DNA of 64,000 nt. Source: CAJXJP01 sp963926055. GTDB taxonomy: Bacteria > Patescibacteriota > Gracilibacteria > BD1-5 > UBA6164. The stretch covers positions 124,001 to 188,000 of the forward strand of contig CAWUVK010000003.1 in assembly GCA_963926055.1 (NCBI GenBank), read 5' to 3'. The stretch's first letter is position 1. Each line of letters starts with the position of its first letter. Shown piece by piece: positions 55,494-63,700 of this stretch. The position numbers were made by a program, and so were the translations under genes. The notes under the pieces are model-generated. The model did no database searches, was not told the origin of the DNA, and worked only from the letters and a program-made list of their open reading frames with translations.

Positions 55494-56132
55494 ATGCAAG
55501 AAATATTAAACATAGACTTAGGTCCATACATGCAAATGTTATACGATAATATAAATTTTGAAAATGTTTTAAAATTTGTCATTATCTATTTTTTCATTAT
55601 CCGGATTTCTCTGATTATTTGGGTAATTAAAGATATTATCAACAGAAGTGGAAATATATTTTTTCAAATGTTTTGTATTTTACTTATCACTGTATGAACA
55701 CCTTTAAGTGTGTTTTTATATTTACTGATTCGTCCAGGGAGAACTTTATATGAAAAGTATCAAGATGAGGTTGAGGATAATCTTGATATTATGCAAGAAA
55801 TGATAGAAGATAAAAATAAACATGTTGGAAATACACTTCATTGTTATTGTTGTGAAAGTCCTATTTTGCCAGATTTTAAATTTTGCCCGAATTGTAAAGT
55901 TGAATTAAAAATAAATTGTGATAATTGCGAAAAAACTATTTATAAAAGTTGGGAAATTTGTCCATATTGCGGACAAGATCATGATAATTCTGAAGAAATG
56001 AAATCACAGAAAAAAATTATTAAAACCAAAAAAATAGAAGAAACTCCAAAAGAAAAACCCCTCAACAGAGAAGATGTTTTGGAAATAATCAATGAATTAC
56101 AAAAAACTGAAAAAAATAAAAACGCTGATTAA
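55494..56132 (+). CDS. Two-helix membrane protein with double zinc ribbon
   Basis: 212 aa. Two hydrophobic helices (residues about 22-45 and 55-80) are followed by RPGRTLYEKYQDEVEDNLDIMQEM and a double zinc ribbon: HCYCCESPILPDFKFCPNCK then NCDNCEKTIYKSWEICPYCG, eight Cys in four CxxC knuckles. The tail is charged. The function is unknown; this layout (membrane helices plus DZR) recurs in CPR genomes. It follows trmD by 2 nt and likely shares its mRNA. Confidence 0.8.
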
Positions 56133-56144
56133 TCAGCGTTTTTT
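56117..56144 (+). terminator. Terminator overlapping a stop codon
   Basis: Perfect palindromic stem AAAAACGCTGATT / AATCAGCGTTTTT. The TAA stop of the zinc-ribbon gene (56130-56132) lies at the apex of the hairpin. Confidence 0.85.
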
Positions 56145-56166
56145 ATATATGAAAAAATAATTTTTA

Positions 56167-56505
56167 TTATTTTTTAGGGCAGTGATTCAGATGCATTTTA
56201 TTTAATGACTGAATTTCTGCTATTGTGAGAGTTGAGTTTGCAAATTTTATTACTTCATCAACAAAATCATCATTACAATTTTGTCTTTGACCTTTTTTTA
56301 TTTCGTCTAACTCACATTGATTTTCGTATAATCTTCTTGCTTCATCTGCAGGAAATTTACTTGAAAAATCTCGATATACTACGACCGATTGAGTCGGAAC
56401 TGGGATCTCACAATTTACTTCAGGTACAATTGATTTATTAGTTGCACAACCTGTAATAAAACTACTAAATATTAGTAAAATTATTATTAATACTATTTTT
56501 TTCAA
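56167..56505 (-). CDS. Small lipoprotein with TTG start
   Basis: 112 aa. MKKIVLIIILLIFSSFITGCATN has a lipobox (ITGC). The start must be TTG at 56505, since no ATG or GTG precedes the signal sequence. GGAG lies about 9 nt upstream, one of the few SD-like sites here. The mature part has three more Cys and a conserved-looking RRLYENQCELDEI. It contains no TGA-Gly, but only two glycines are present, so this is not evidence of origin. Function unknown; the short lipoprotein-with-Cys form is reminiscent of phage spanin/Rz1-like or small proteobacterial lipoproteins, a weak resemblance. Confidence 0.65.
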   Translation of the reverse strand: MKKIVLIIILLIFSSFITGCATNKSIVPEVNCEIPVPTQSVVVYRDFSSKFPADEARRLYENQCELDEIKKGQRQNCNDDFVDEVIKFANSTLTIAEIQSLNKMHLNHCPKK

Positions 56506-56574
56506 CTCTTGTTACTCCAACGTTATTTACAAAAAGTAAAACGATTGTATAAAAAATATGTGTTTTGGCAAATA

Positions 56575-56608
56575 AAAAAAACTTGAGAAATAATTCTCAA
56601 GTTTTTTT
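56575..56608 (-). terminator. Terminator of tig (minus strand)
   Basis: Stem AAAAAAACTTGAGAA / TTCTCAAGTTTTTTT with loop ATAA, right after the tig stop on the minus strand. Confidence 0.9.
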
Positions 56609-56612
56609 ATGA

Positions 56613-57917
56613 TTATTTTTTAACTGTGAAGAAAGAATCAATAAGTTTTCTATATTTCATTCTTTGTTTTAGTTCTTCGTAGTATTTATTTCCTGGAACA
56701 TAGAGTTCTTTTAGTCTTGCTAAAACATCTTTTGAACCAAATTTTTCTAAAATAATTTTAATTTCTTTTTCCATTTCTTTATCAGAAACTTCAAAATTTG
56801 TTTTTTGAGCTAATTCATGGAGAATTAATTCACCTTGTAATCTTTTTACTGCAGATTCTTTTACGTGTTTTTCTTTGTATTCTTCTTCAGTAAGTTTTAA
56901 GCTTTCTAGGTAATCAGCCATTTTAACATTTTGTTGTGTTAAGTTTTGTTTGATTTCTTCGAAAACTTGATCGATTTTTTGAGCAATCATTTTTTCACCA
57001 AGGTCTAATTTTGTAACTTTTAAAAGTTCATCAATCAGTCTTTGTTCTTCTTCCATTCTAGCATTTGCTTCTTTTGTTTCAGAAATTTCTTCTTTAATTA
57101 GAGCTTTAAAACCAGCTAAATCTAATTTTTTACCTCTTAATTGTTCGATGAATTCTTCTGTAAATTCTGGAGCAACAGCTTTTTCAAATTTTTTGATTGT
57201 TACTTTAAATTTTGTTTTCTTTCCTTTGAAATCTTCATTATGATAATCTTCTGGGAAATCTACATCAAGTTCTAAATCATCTCCAAGTTTTGCACCAACC
57301 ATTTGTTCTTCAAAACCAGGAACAAGAATATTTGAACCAAGTACAAGAGGGTATTCTTGCATTGCTGTATTTTCTAGTTCTACACCATTTTCAAAACCTT
57401 GAGTATCAATAGTAACTCTGTCACCCATTTTTACTTTCGATCTTTTATCTGTAACTTCTTCAAATTTAGTGAATTTTTTTTCAATTTCTTCTAATGCAGC
57501 TTTTACTTCATTCGTAGAAACTTTAATTTCTTCTTTTTCTAATTTGATTTTTTTATAATCATCTGAAATTTCAACTTCTGGTAAAATTTCGATGTGAACT
57601 CTAATTTTTAAAGGAGATTGTGAAATGATTTCTTTAATTTCAGCTTGTGCAACTGGAATTAATTTTTCTTTTCTTAATGCTTCTTTATACAGAACATCAA
57701 TTCCAAATTCAACCGTAAGGTTTGTGATATAGTCTTCACCAAATTGTCTTACAATAATTGCTTCAGGGATTTTTGCACCTTTTCTAAACCCTTTAATATC
57801 AGCATTTTTTTCTAAATGAGCAATTGCTTTATTTCTATTTTTTGCAATACTTGATGAATCTTCTTCAATAATAAGTTCAACAATAGAATTTTCTAATAAA
57901 TTTTTTTCAATTTTCAT
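56613..57917 (-). CDS. tig: Trigger factor (ribosome-associated chaperone/PPIase)
   Basis: 434 aa, the family length. The N-terminal ribosome-binding loop GFRKGAKIPEAIIVRQFG (usual GFRkGkvP) is clear. Next is the FKBP-type domain (GDRVTIDTQGFENGVELENT, PLVLGSNILVPGFEEQMVGAKLGD, VDFPEDYHNEDFKGKKTKFKV) and then the helical C-terminal chaperone arms. No TGA occurs although the protein has many Gly, in line with other highly expressed genes here. It docks next to L29/L23 at the tunnel exit. Confidence 0.96.
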   Translation of the reverse strand: MKIEKNLLENSIVELIIEEDSSSIAKNRNKAIAHLEKNADIKGFRKGAKIPEAIIVRQFGEDYITNLTVEFGIDVLYKEALRKEKLIPVAQAEIKEIISQSPLKIRVHIEILPEVEISDDYKKIKLEKEEIKVSTNEVKAALEEIEKKFTKFEEVTDKRSKVKMGDRVTIDTQGFENGVELENTAMQEYPLVLGSNILVPGFEEQMVGAKLGDDLELDVDFPEDYHNEDFKGKKTKFKVTIKKFEKAVAPEFTEEFIEQLRGKKLDLAGFKALIKEEISETKEANARMEEEQRLIDELLKVTKLDLGEKMIAQKIDQVFEEIKQNLTQQNVKMADYLESLKLTEEEYKEKHVKESAVKRLQGELILHELAQKTNFEVSDKEMEKEIKIILEKFGSKDVLARLKELYVPGNKYYEELKQRMKYRKLIDSFFTVKK

Positions 57918-57963
57918 AAAAAATTAGTTAAAAATTAGTTATATATTTATATAAACGCGGGGG

Positions 57964-57991
57964 ATTATATATAAAAAATTAAAAATATCAA
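57964..57991 (-). promoter_or_regulatory. Promoter of tig
   Basis: On the minus strand TTGATA, 16-nt spacer and TATAAT (perfect -10), about 45 nt before the tig ATG. A tandem AAAAATTAGTT repeat lies in the leader. Confidence 0.7.
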
Positions 57992-58010
57992 TACTTTTAT
58001 TTTTGTATAA

Positions 58011-58043
58011 AAAAAAGAACTATTTTTTACATAGTTCTTTTTT
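58011..58043. terminator. Terminator after the 383-aa anchored protein gene
   Basis: A 13-bp stem (AAAAAAGAACTAT / ATAGTTCTTTTTT) with a 7-nt loop. It overlaps the stop codon of the minus-strand gene and is T-rich both ways. Confidence 0.85.
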
Positions 58044-59193
58044 AGTATTCCATATTATAATCATATTTTCAAGTTTCTTCGTTAAAAACATATCTTATTC
58101 CATAATCTTCATATTGTTGAAAATCAGTTGGGAGGAAATCTATATATTTTTTATCAAATAATTCTTGAGCATTTTTTGAATGTTGAGCGTTTTCTTTAAA
58201 ATATTTTTCATCAGCATTTTGAATATACGCTAAATTAATTTCTCTGTTGGCTTTATTTAAATAATTCATACAACTTGTGTCTGAAATTTGATCTGATTGA
58301 GTAGTTCAATCAAAGTCTCAAAAAACATAATTTCTAGCATCTTCAATTTCTTTTACTAAAGCACCACTTAATGGAATTTCTTTTGTGGTAAATACTCCAT
58401 GAACAACAGTATTTATTTGTTTTGAAAATTCACTACAAACTCAATTTTGAGCATCAAGTGTTTGAGCAATGTTTAAAAACATAAATATAGCTTTTTCTCT
58501 ATCTCATCATTTTCAAGCCATTATTGCAGCCATTGATTTTGCTCATTCAGCAGAATCCTTATTTGCAGCTGAAATTTTGTAATATTGACTTGAAGTCGCA
58601 GGATCATTTTTATAAAAATAATAAATATACGCTAAATAATACGGTATTTTATAACTTTTACATGGATTTGCATATTTTGGGTTTGAAATAATTTCTTTTA
58701 AATTATTTTCTTGTTTTATAGCTTCAATCTTTTCTAAGTCACAAAAGTTTTTTATTCATTTTTGACTTAATTGTATTGATTGTTGTAAATATTGTTCTTG
58801 CGTAGATTCACTTACATTTTCATATCTTTGATTATAATCAGGAAGAAGAAGTTGGGCAATAATATAAGGCCTTTCAAAATGTGGGTTTAGTTGAGTTACT
58901 AAATCAGTAATTGCAAATAAATATTTTTTATATTGCGAACTTACTGCGTTAGATCAAATATATTGAATGGTTTGAAGCCAGTATAGATCAGCACGAAGAT
59001 TTGAAAATCAAAAACTCGTTTGTTCTGCAAACTCAGGCGTCATTAGATTATCAGGATGGTCTACATAAACTTTCATTATTTCTCTATGTTTTTGATAATT
59101 ATGTTGATTGACTTTATAAAATCACAACAACATAATTATTACTAGAACAAGAGTTATAAGTGAAAAAATTATTTTTTTAAAGTTTTTTTTCAT
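58042..59193 (-). CDS. Membrane-anchored helical-repeat (TPR-like) protein
   Basis: 383 aa. An anchor helix (FKKIIFSLITLVLVIIMLLGF) leads into an all-helical domain. Strings such as NLRADLYWLQTIQYIG, YKKYLFAITDLVTQLNPHFERPY, YYLAYIYYFYKNDPATSSQYYK and ANKDSAEGAKSMAAIMAGKGGDREKAIFMF have TPR-type spacing with aromatic knobs. TGA-Gly is frequent. Its partner is unknown; it likely scaffolds a complex on the outer face of the membrane. It is upstream of tig on the same strand but separated by a terminator and promoter. Confidence 0.7.
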
Positions 59194-59213
59194 TGTATTA
59201 AATTTTTATCAAA

Positions 59214-59687
59214 TTAAATATCGTCTCAATCAATATCAATAGTGAGTTTTTTTGGCTTTCTAGAAAGATACATTCTTCTTTCAGATCATTCTCATTTACT
59301 TTTTGCTATAATTTCTTCATCATTAATTTCAGCTATGTATGAATGAATTTTTTTTCTTTGATATGGAGTATACTCTGGAAGTTTGCATTCTACTGAAGTT
59401 TTTTTTACTTCATCTATTTTTGATTGAATAAATTGAAATAAGCGAGAGTCTTGAGATGTTTGATAATCATTTACTTCTAAACGCAATTTCACTCTTTTTT
59501 CGTCTTTATTTATCATTTGACGTAAAATAGCAGTAATTGCATCAAGATTTTTTCCATGAGGTCAAATTAATAATCCAGATTCGGGTGTTTGAATTTGTAC
59601 TGTAAATCATTTTTCGTCTTCATTTATTTCAAAAGAATCATAATTTGCTCATAATTTTTTGAAAAAATTTTCAATAAGCTCTCTCAT
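59214..59687 (-). CDS. jag: KH-R3H RNA-binding protein (Jag/KhpB)
   Basis: 157 aa. A KH domain with the GxxG loop in LIGPHGKNLDAI (residues about 38-50) is followed by an R3H domain with YTPYQRKKIHSYIAE (R..xH). The N-terminal Jag domain of Firmicute forms is missing, so it is a minimal KhpB. KhpB binds mRNA and sRNA. Elsewhere it often follows yidC; here it lies 14 kb away, 20 nt upstream of the TPR-like gene in transcription order. Confidence 0.88.
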
Positions 59688-59763
59688 ATCACCACAATTT
59701 AATAATTTAAATTTTGTGTAAGATTATCAAAAAATATGATTTTGACAAGTTTTTATATTCTTT

Positions 59764-59791
59764 TTGACAATTTGAAAAAAAAACATATCTT
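59764..59791 (+). promoter_or_regulatory. Sigma70-type promoter of infB
   Basis: TTGACA (perfect), 16-nt spacer, TATCTT, about 60 nt before the infB ATG. A TATACT closer to the ATG could be a second -10. Confidence 0.6.
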
Positions 59792-59850
59792 ATGTCAAAT
59801 ATTTTCTCTATAAATTCAGAGTATTTTAAATTATACTGTAACTAAAATTA

Positions 59851-62199
59851 ATGGCAGACAAAAACGTAGTAGACGATTATTATTCAAGCATTAAACCTGA
59901 TGCAAATACAGCAGATGACAACAAAAAGGCAAAACCAAAATTAAAGCCCAAAAGAAAAATCGTAGTTAAAAAAGCATCAGAAAAAAAAGCTGAAGATAAT
60001 TTAGCGGCAAAAAAAACTCCATCTAAGGTAGTTAAAAAAACTGATAAAAAACCAAATAAATCTGATGAAAAACCAGTAGTTAAAAAACAATTTGTTCAGA
60101 AAATTGAAGTGGTTAAAAAAGCTGATTTACCTGCGGTAAGAAAATCAGAATCAAATAATAATGATACAAAAAAACAAGATGTATCAAAATTTAATGACGA
60201 CAAAATTTGAGCACCTGTAAAAACTTTTTCAAAAAAATCAAAAAAACCAGTAGTTACAAAAAAAGGTGATCAAGAAGTGAATGCAAAAAAAATATTTGGT
60301 CATAAAAAAACAAGAGGAAGATTTAAATCTACAGATGAAAATGAATTCTCATTTGGTAAAGGAAATAAATTAGCTAAAAGAAAAAAAGAAGAAAAGAAAG
60401 TTGAAGATATTCAACAAAATCTTACTGATAAAACAGGAGAAACAGTTATTGTTCCTGAAATTTTATCTCTCAAAGAATTTTCAGAAAAAATTGGTATTGC
60501 GCTTCCACAACTAATGGCAGAGTTCATGAAAAATGGAATGATGGTAAATATTAATTCTAAGTTAGATTTTGATACTGCATCTATTGTTGCTGAAGCATTT
60601 GATGTTTCTTTACAAAGAGATAATTCTCAATGAGTGAAAGTAGAAGATATATTAGAATGAAATATTGCTGATTTATTAGTTGAAGATGATACTTCTAAGT
60701 TAGAAGATAGATCACCAGTTATTTCTATTATGGGTCATGTTGATCATGGAAAAACTTCACTTTTAGATTTTATCAGATCTTCAAAAGTAACTGATGGAGA
60801 AGCTGGTGGGATTACTCAAAGTATCGGTGCATATCAAGTGGAACAACATGGGAAAAAAATAACTTTCCTAGATACTCCAGGGCATGAAGCTTTTACTGTT
60901 ATGAGAGCTAGAGGGGCAAAATCTACGGATATTGCTATTTTAGTAGTAGCAGCTGATGAATGAGTAAAACCTCAAACAATAGAATCAATTAATCATGCAA
61001 AAGAAGCTGGTATTCCAGTTGTAGTTGCGATTAATAAAATGGATAAAGAGTGAGCTAATCCTGATCATGTAAAAGGTCAACTTTCTGAACATGGTTTAGT
61101 TCCAGAAGATTGGGGAGGAGATACTCCTATGATTCCAGTTTCTGCACACACAGGTTTTGGTATAGATGATTTATTAGAAATTATTTTACTGGTTGCTGAA
61201 ATGAAAGAATTAAAAGCAAATCCAAATAGAACAGCAATTGCCACAGTATTAGAATCTCATTTAGATACTCAATTAGGTCCAGTTGCTACAGTTCTTATTA
61301 ATACGGGTACAATAAATAAATGAGATAATATTGTATGTCAACAATCCTATTGAAAAGTAAAAATATTAAAAAATCATATTGCTAAAAATATTAAGCTTGC
61401 AGGACCATCTCAACCAGTATTAATTGTTGGTTTGGATAGAGTTGTTCAAGGTGGTGATGTTTTACAGGTAGTAAGTTCTCCTGATGTAGCACGTCAAAAA
61501 TCTATTGAATATAAAGAAATATTACTCAGAAATAAGCAAAAATCTGCTTCTGGGTTAGATCTTCTTATGTCAAAAATTAAAGCTTGAAACCTAAAACAAT
61601 TAAAGGTAATTATCAAAGCAGATACAAATGGTGCTTTAGAAGCTATGAAAGGAGCTCTAGAAAAATTATCTACTGATGAAACTACTGTTGCGGTTATTCA
61701 TTCAGGTGTATGAAGTATTTCAGAATGAGATATTCTCATGGGTCAATGAAGTGGAGCAATTCTTATTTGATTTAGTGTAGATGTATTGTCTGCTGCTAGA
61801 TGAACATTAGAATCTTCTAAAGTGGAATATATTCAAAGTAATATTATTTATCATGTAACAGAAAGAATTGAAAAAATTGTTACTGGTATGTTAGATCCAA
61901 AAGAAGTAGAAATAACTCTGGGTGAAGCAAGAGTTGGTGGTATATTTTTTAATTCAAAAGAATTCATGATTGCTGGTTTAATTTTACAACCAGAAAATAA
62001 AATCGAAAAATCTGCTCAAATAAGAGTTATTAGAAATAAAAAACTTGTAGGTCATGGAAAAGTTGAATCTCTAAAATCAGGTTTAATCGAAGTAAATGAG
62101 TTAGAAGGGCCATTAGAATGTGGTATAAAATTTATCTGAGATATTGAGTTGGAAATGAAAGATAAATTAGAACTATATAAAATTGAAATTCAAAAATAA
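59851..62199 (+). CDS. infB: Translation initiation factor IF-2
   Basis: 782 aa. The N-terminal 200 residues are Lys-rich and disordered (KPKLKPKRKIVVKKASEKKA), followed by the IF2_N-like helix domain (LSLKEFSEKIGIALPQLM). The GTPase core has G1 GHVDHGKT, G2 AGGIT, G3 DTPGHEAF, G4 NKMDK and G5 SAHTG. The C-terminal initiator-tRNA-binding domain ends with VESLKSGLIEVNELEGPLECGIKF. TGA-Gly occurs at the GTPase flanks (AADEGVKP, DKEGAN), so the gene is split into many pieces under the standard code. It recruits fMet-tRNA. Confidence 0.96.
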
Positions 62200-62204
62200 T
62201 TTAG

Positions 62205-62243
62205 TAAAATGGTAAACGAATATGTTTATCATTTTATTTTTTT
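62205..62243 (+). terminator. Terminator after infB
   Basis: Stem AAAATGGTAAAC / GTTTATCATTTT (one G-T pair) with a 6-nt loop and T-run, ending 5 nt before the next ATG. Confidence 0.65.
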
Positions 62244-62247
62244 GTAT

Positions 62248-62676
62248 ATGTCGATATTAAAAGGTTTGGAATTATTAAAAGATTTATCAGATTCTCAAAA
62301 AGATAATTTAGCTTTATTTTGCCAGGAAAAATTTTTAGAACCTGGTGAGATATTATTTCGTGAATGAGACGATGCAAATGCTATGTATATTCTTGCATCA
62401 GGTGAAATAGAAGTATCGAACGTTATTCAATCAAATAATGTAAAATTATGAACAGTTAAGGCAGAAGAAATTATTTGAGAAATGGCTATCTTTTGAGATT
62501 CAAAAAATAGAATGGCAACGGCAAAAGCAAAAACTGAATGTATTCTGATTACTATTTTAGATTTTTCAATAAAAGAAATCACTCAAAAATATCCAAAATT
62601 ACTAGAAAAAATACAAAATATTATTGAAGAAAGAAAAATTAATAATAAGATAATTGAAACAGAAATTAAATGTTAA
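62248..62676 (+). CDS. Cyclic-nucleotide-binding-domain protein
   Basis: 142 aa, a single cNMP-binding beta-roll without a DNA-binding helix-turn-helix. Motifs: FLEPGEILFREGDDANAMYILASGEIEVS (the PGE.if..Gd.a..mYil..G.v.v start) and EIIGEMAIFGDSKNRMATAKAKTECILITI (phosphate-binding cassette, G-E-M-A-I-F). Family members usually have R where this has RMATAKA, so the ligand is uncertain. The tail is helical. It could be a stand-alone regulatory subunit. Several Gly are TGA. Confidence 0.85.
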
Positions 62677-62723
62677 TATATTTATTGTTATAAAAATATA
62701 TACAAAAAACATTATAAATTGTT

Positions 62724-62821
62724 AAAAAAATATTATAATTGCGAATTTTGTCTTTATTTTTAAAAAATATTATTTTTAATATAGAAAAAGATAAAAAAAA
62801 GTTTGCAATTATAATATTTTT
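62724..62821. promoter_or_regulatory. Long inverted repeat before infA
   Basis: Arms AAAAATATTATAATTGC (near 62726-62742) and GCAATTATAATATTTTT (62804-62820) are perfect complements, separated by about 61 nt. Each arm contains ATTATAAT, a -10-like string in both directions. It could be a stem in the infA leader or a symmetric protein/promoter site. The 186-nt gap has no gene. Confidence 0.6.
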
Positions 62822-62862
62822 GTATAGACTACTGGCACTTTTCTAATCTTAATTGACCATTT

Positions 62863-63093
62863 ATGTCAAATAAACAAGATAAAATTGAGGTAGAGGGAAC
62901 ACTTGTTAGAGCCCTCCCTGGACTGGTTTTTGATATTCAATTACCAGAAGAGTTTTGATGAGGAATTATACAAGGGTACCTAAGTGGAAAAATGAGGAAT
63001 AATTTTATCAAACTTATCGAATGAGATAAAGTTTTAGTAGAATTGAGTCCTTATGATCTTACTAAAGGAAGAATAATCTTCAGAAAAAAATAA
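62863..63093 (+). CDS. infA: Translation initiation factor IF-1
   Basis: 76 aa OB-fold protein. The IEVEGTLVRALPGLVFDIQL start and KLIEGDKVLVELSPYDLTKGRIIFRKK end match IF-1 (..v..eG.v.e.lpn..F.V.L ... GD.V.vE.spYDltkGRI..R). The middle, EEFGGGIIQGYLSGKMRNNFI, has adjacent TGA TGA Gly and is less conserved than usual (usual ..gh.v.ahisGKmRkn.I). It heads the second ribosomal block. Confidence 0.95.
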
Positions 63094-63125
63094 TTTATAT
63101 GCCTTTATGGAATAATACATAAAAT

Positions 63126-63239
63126 ATGAAAGTAAGAGCATCTGTTAAAAAAATCTGTGATAACTGTAAAGTTATTAAGAGAAAAGGTGTTATTAGAGTA
63201 ATCTGTAACGAACCTAAACATAAACAAAGACAAGGGTAA
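63126..63239 (+). CDS. rpmJ: 50S ribosomal protein L36
   Basis: 37 aa, exact family length. MKVRASVKKICDNCKVIKRKGVIRVICNEPKHKQRQG has the Cys-Cys-Cys-His zinc ligands (CDNC...C...H). It lies 32 nt after infA in the classical infA-rpmJ-rpsM order. Confidence 0.97.
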   Translation: MKVRASVKKICDNCKVIKRKGVIRVICNEPKHKQRQG

Positions 63240-63284
63240 TACCTTGGATTTTACAATATTTATATAATTAATATACATTTAATT

Positions 63285-63650
63285 ATGGCAAGAATTGCTG
63301 GTGTAAATTTACCAAAAGGAAAACATGCTGAAATTGCTTTAACGTATATTTACGGTATCGGTAGAACGACTGCAAATGAAATTTTAGCAAAACTTGGTAT
63401 TGATAAAACTACTAAAATTGACACTTTATCTGAAGAAGTATTAGATACAATCAGAGAAGAAGTTAAAACTTATGTAGTAGAAGGTGATCTTAGAAGATTA
63501 GTTGCTGGTAATATTAAAAGATTACAAGAAATTAATTGTTATAGAGGTCAAAGACATAGAAAAAGACTTCCAGTGAGAGGTCAAAATACTAAAACAAATG
63601 CAAGAACAAGAAAAGGTAAATCTGTTGCTATTGCAGGGAAAAAGAAATAA
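63285..63650 (+). CDS. rpsM: 30S ribosomal protein S13
   Basis: 121 aa. The MARIAGVNLPKGKHAEIALTYIYGIGRTTA start, LRRLVAGNIKRLQEI and the C-terminal CYRGQRHRKRLPVRGQNTKTNARTRKG tail are typical of S13, the 30S-head protein contacting L5 and P-site tRNA. It contains no TGA. Confidence 0.98.
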   Translation: MARIAGVNLPKGKHAEIALTYIYGIGRTTANEILAKLGIDKTTKIDTLSEEVLDTIREEVKTYVVEGDLRRLVAGNIKRLQEINCYRGQRHRKRLPVRGQNTKTNARTRKGKSVAIAGKKK

Positions 63651-63700
63651 TATAGTATTTTTTCTAAACTTATACATTTAAATATACTTTAATTACGATT

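Noticed and set aside
56613..57917. Trigger factor as a horizontally acquired gene because it lacks TGA
   Set aside because: Highly expressed native genes (L22, L6, L18, S13) also lack TGA and its other codon habits look native.
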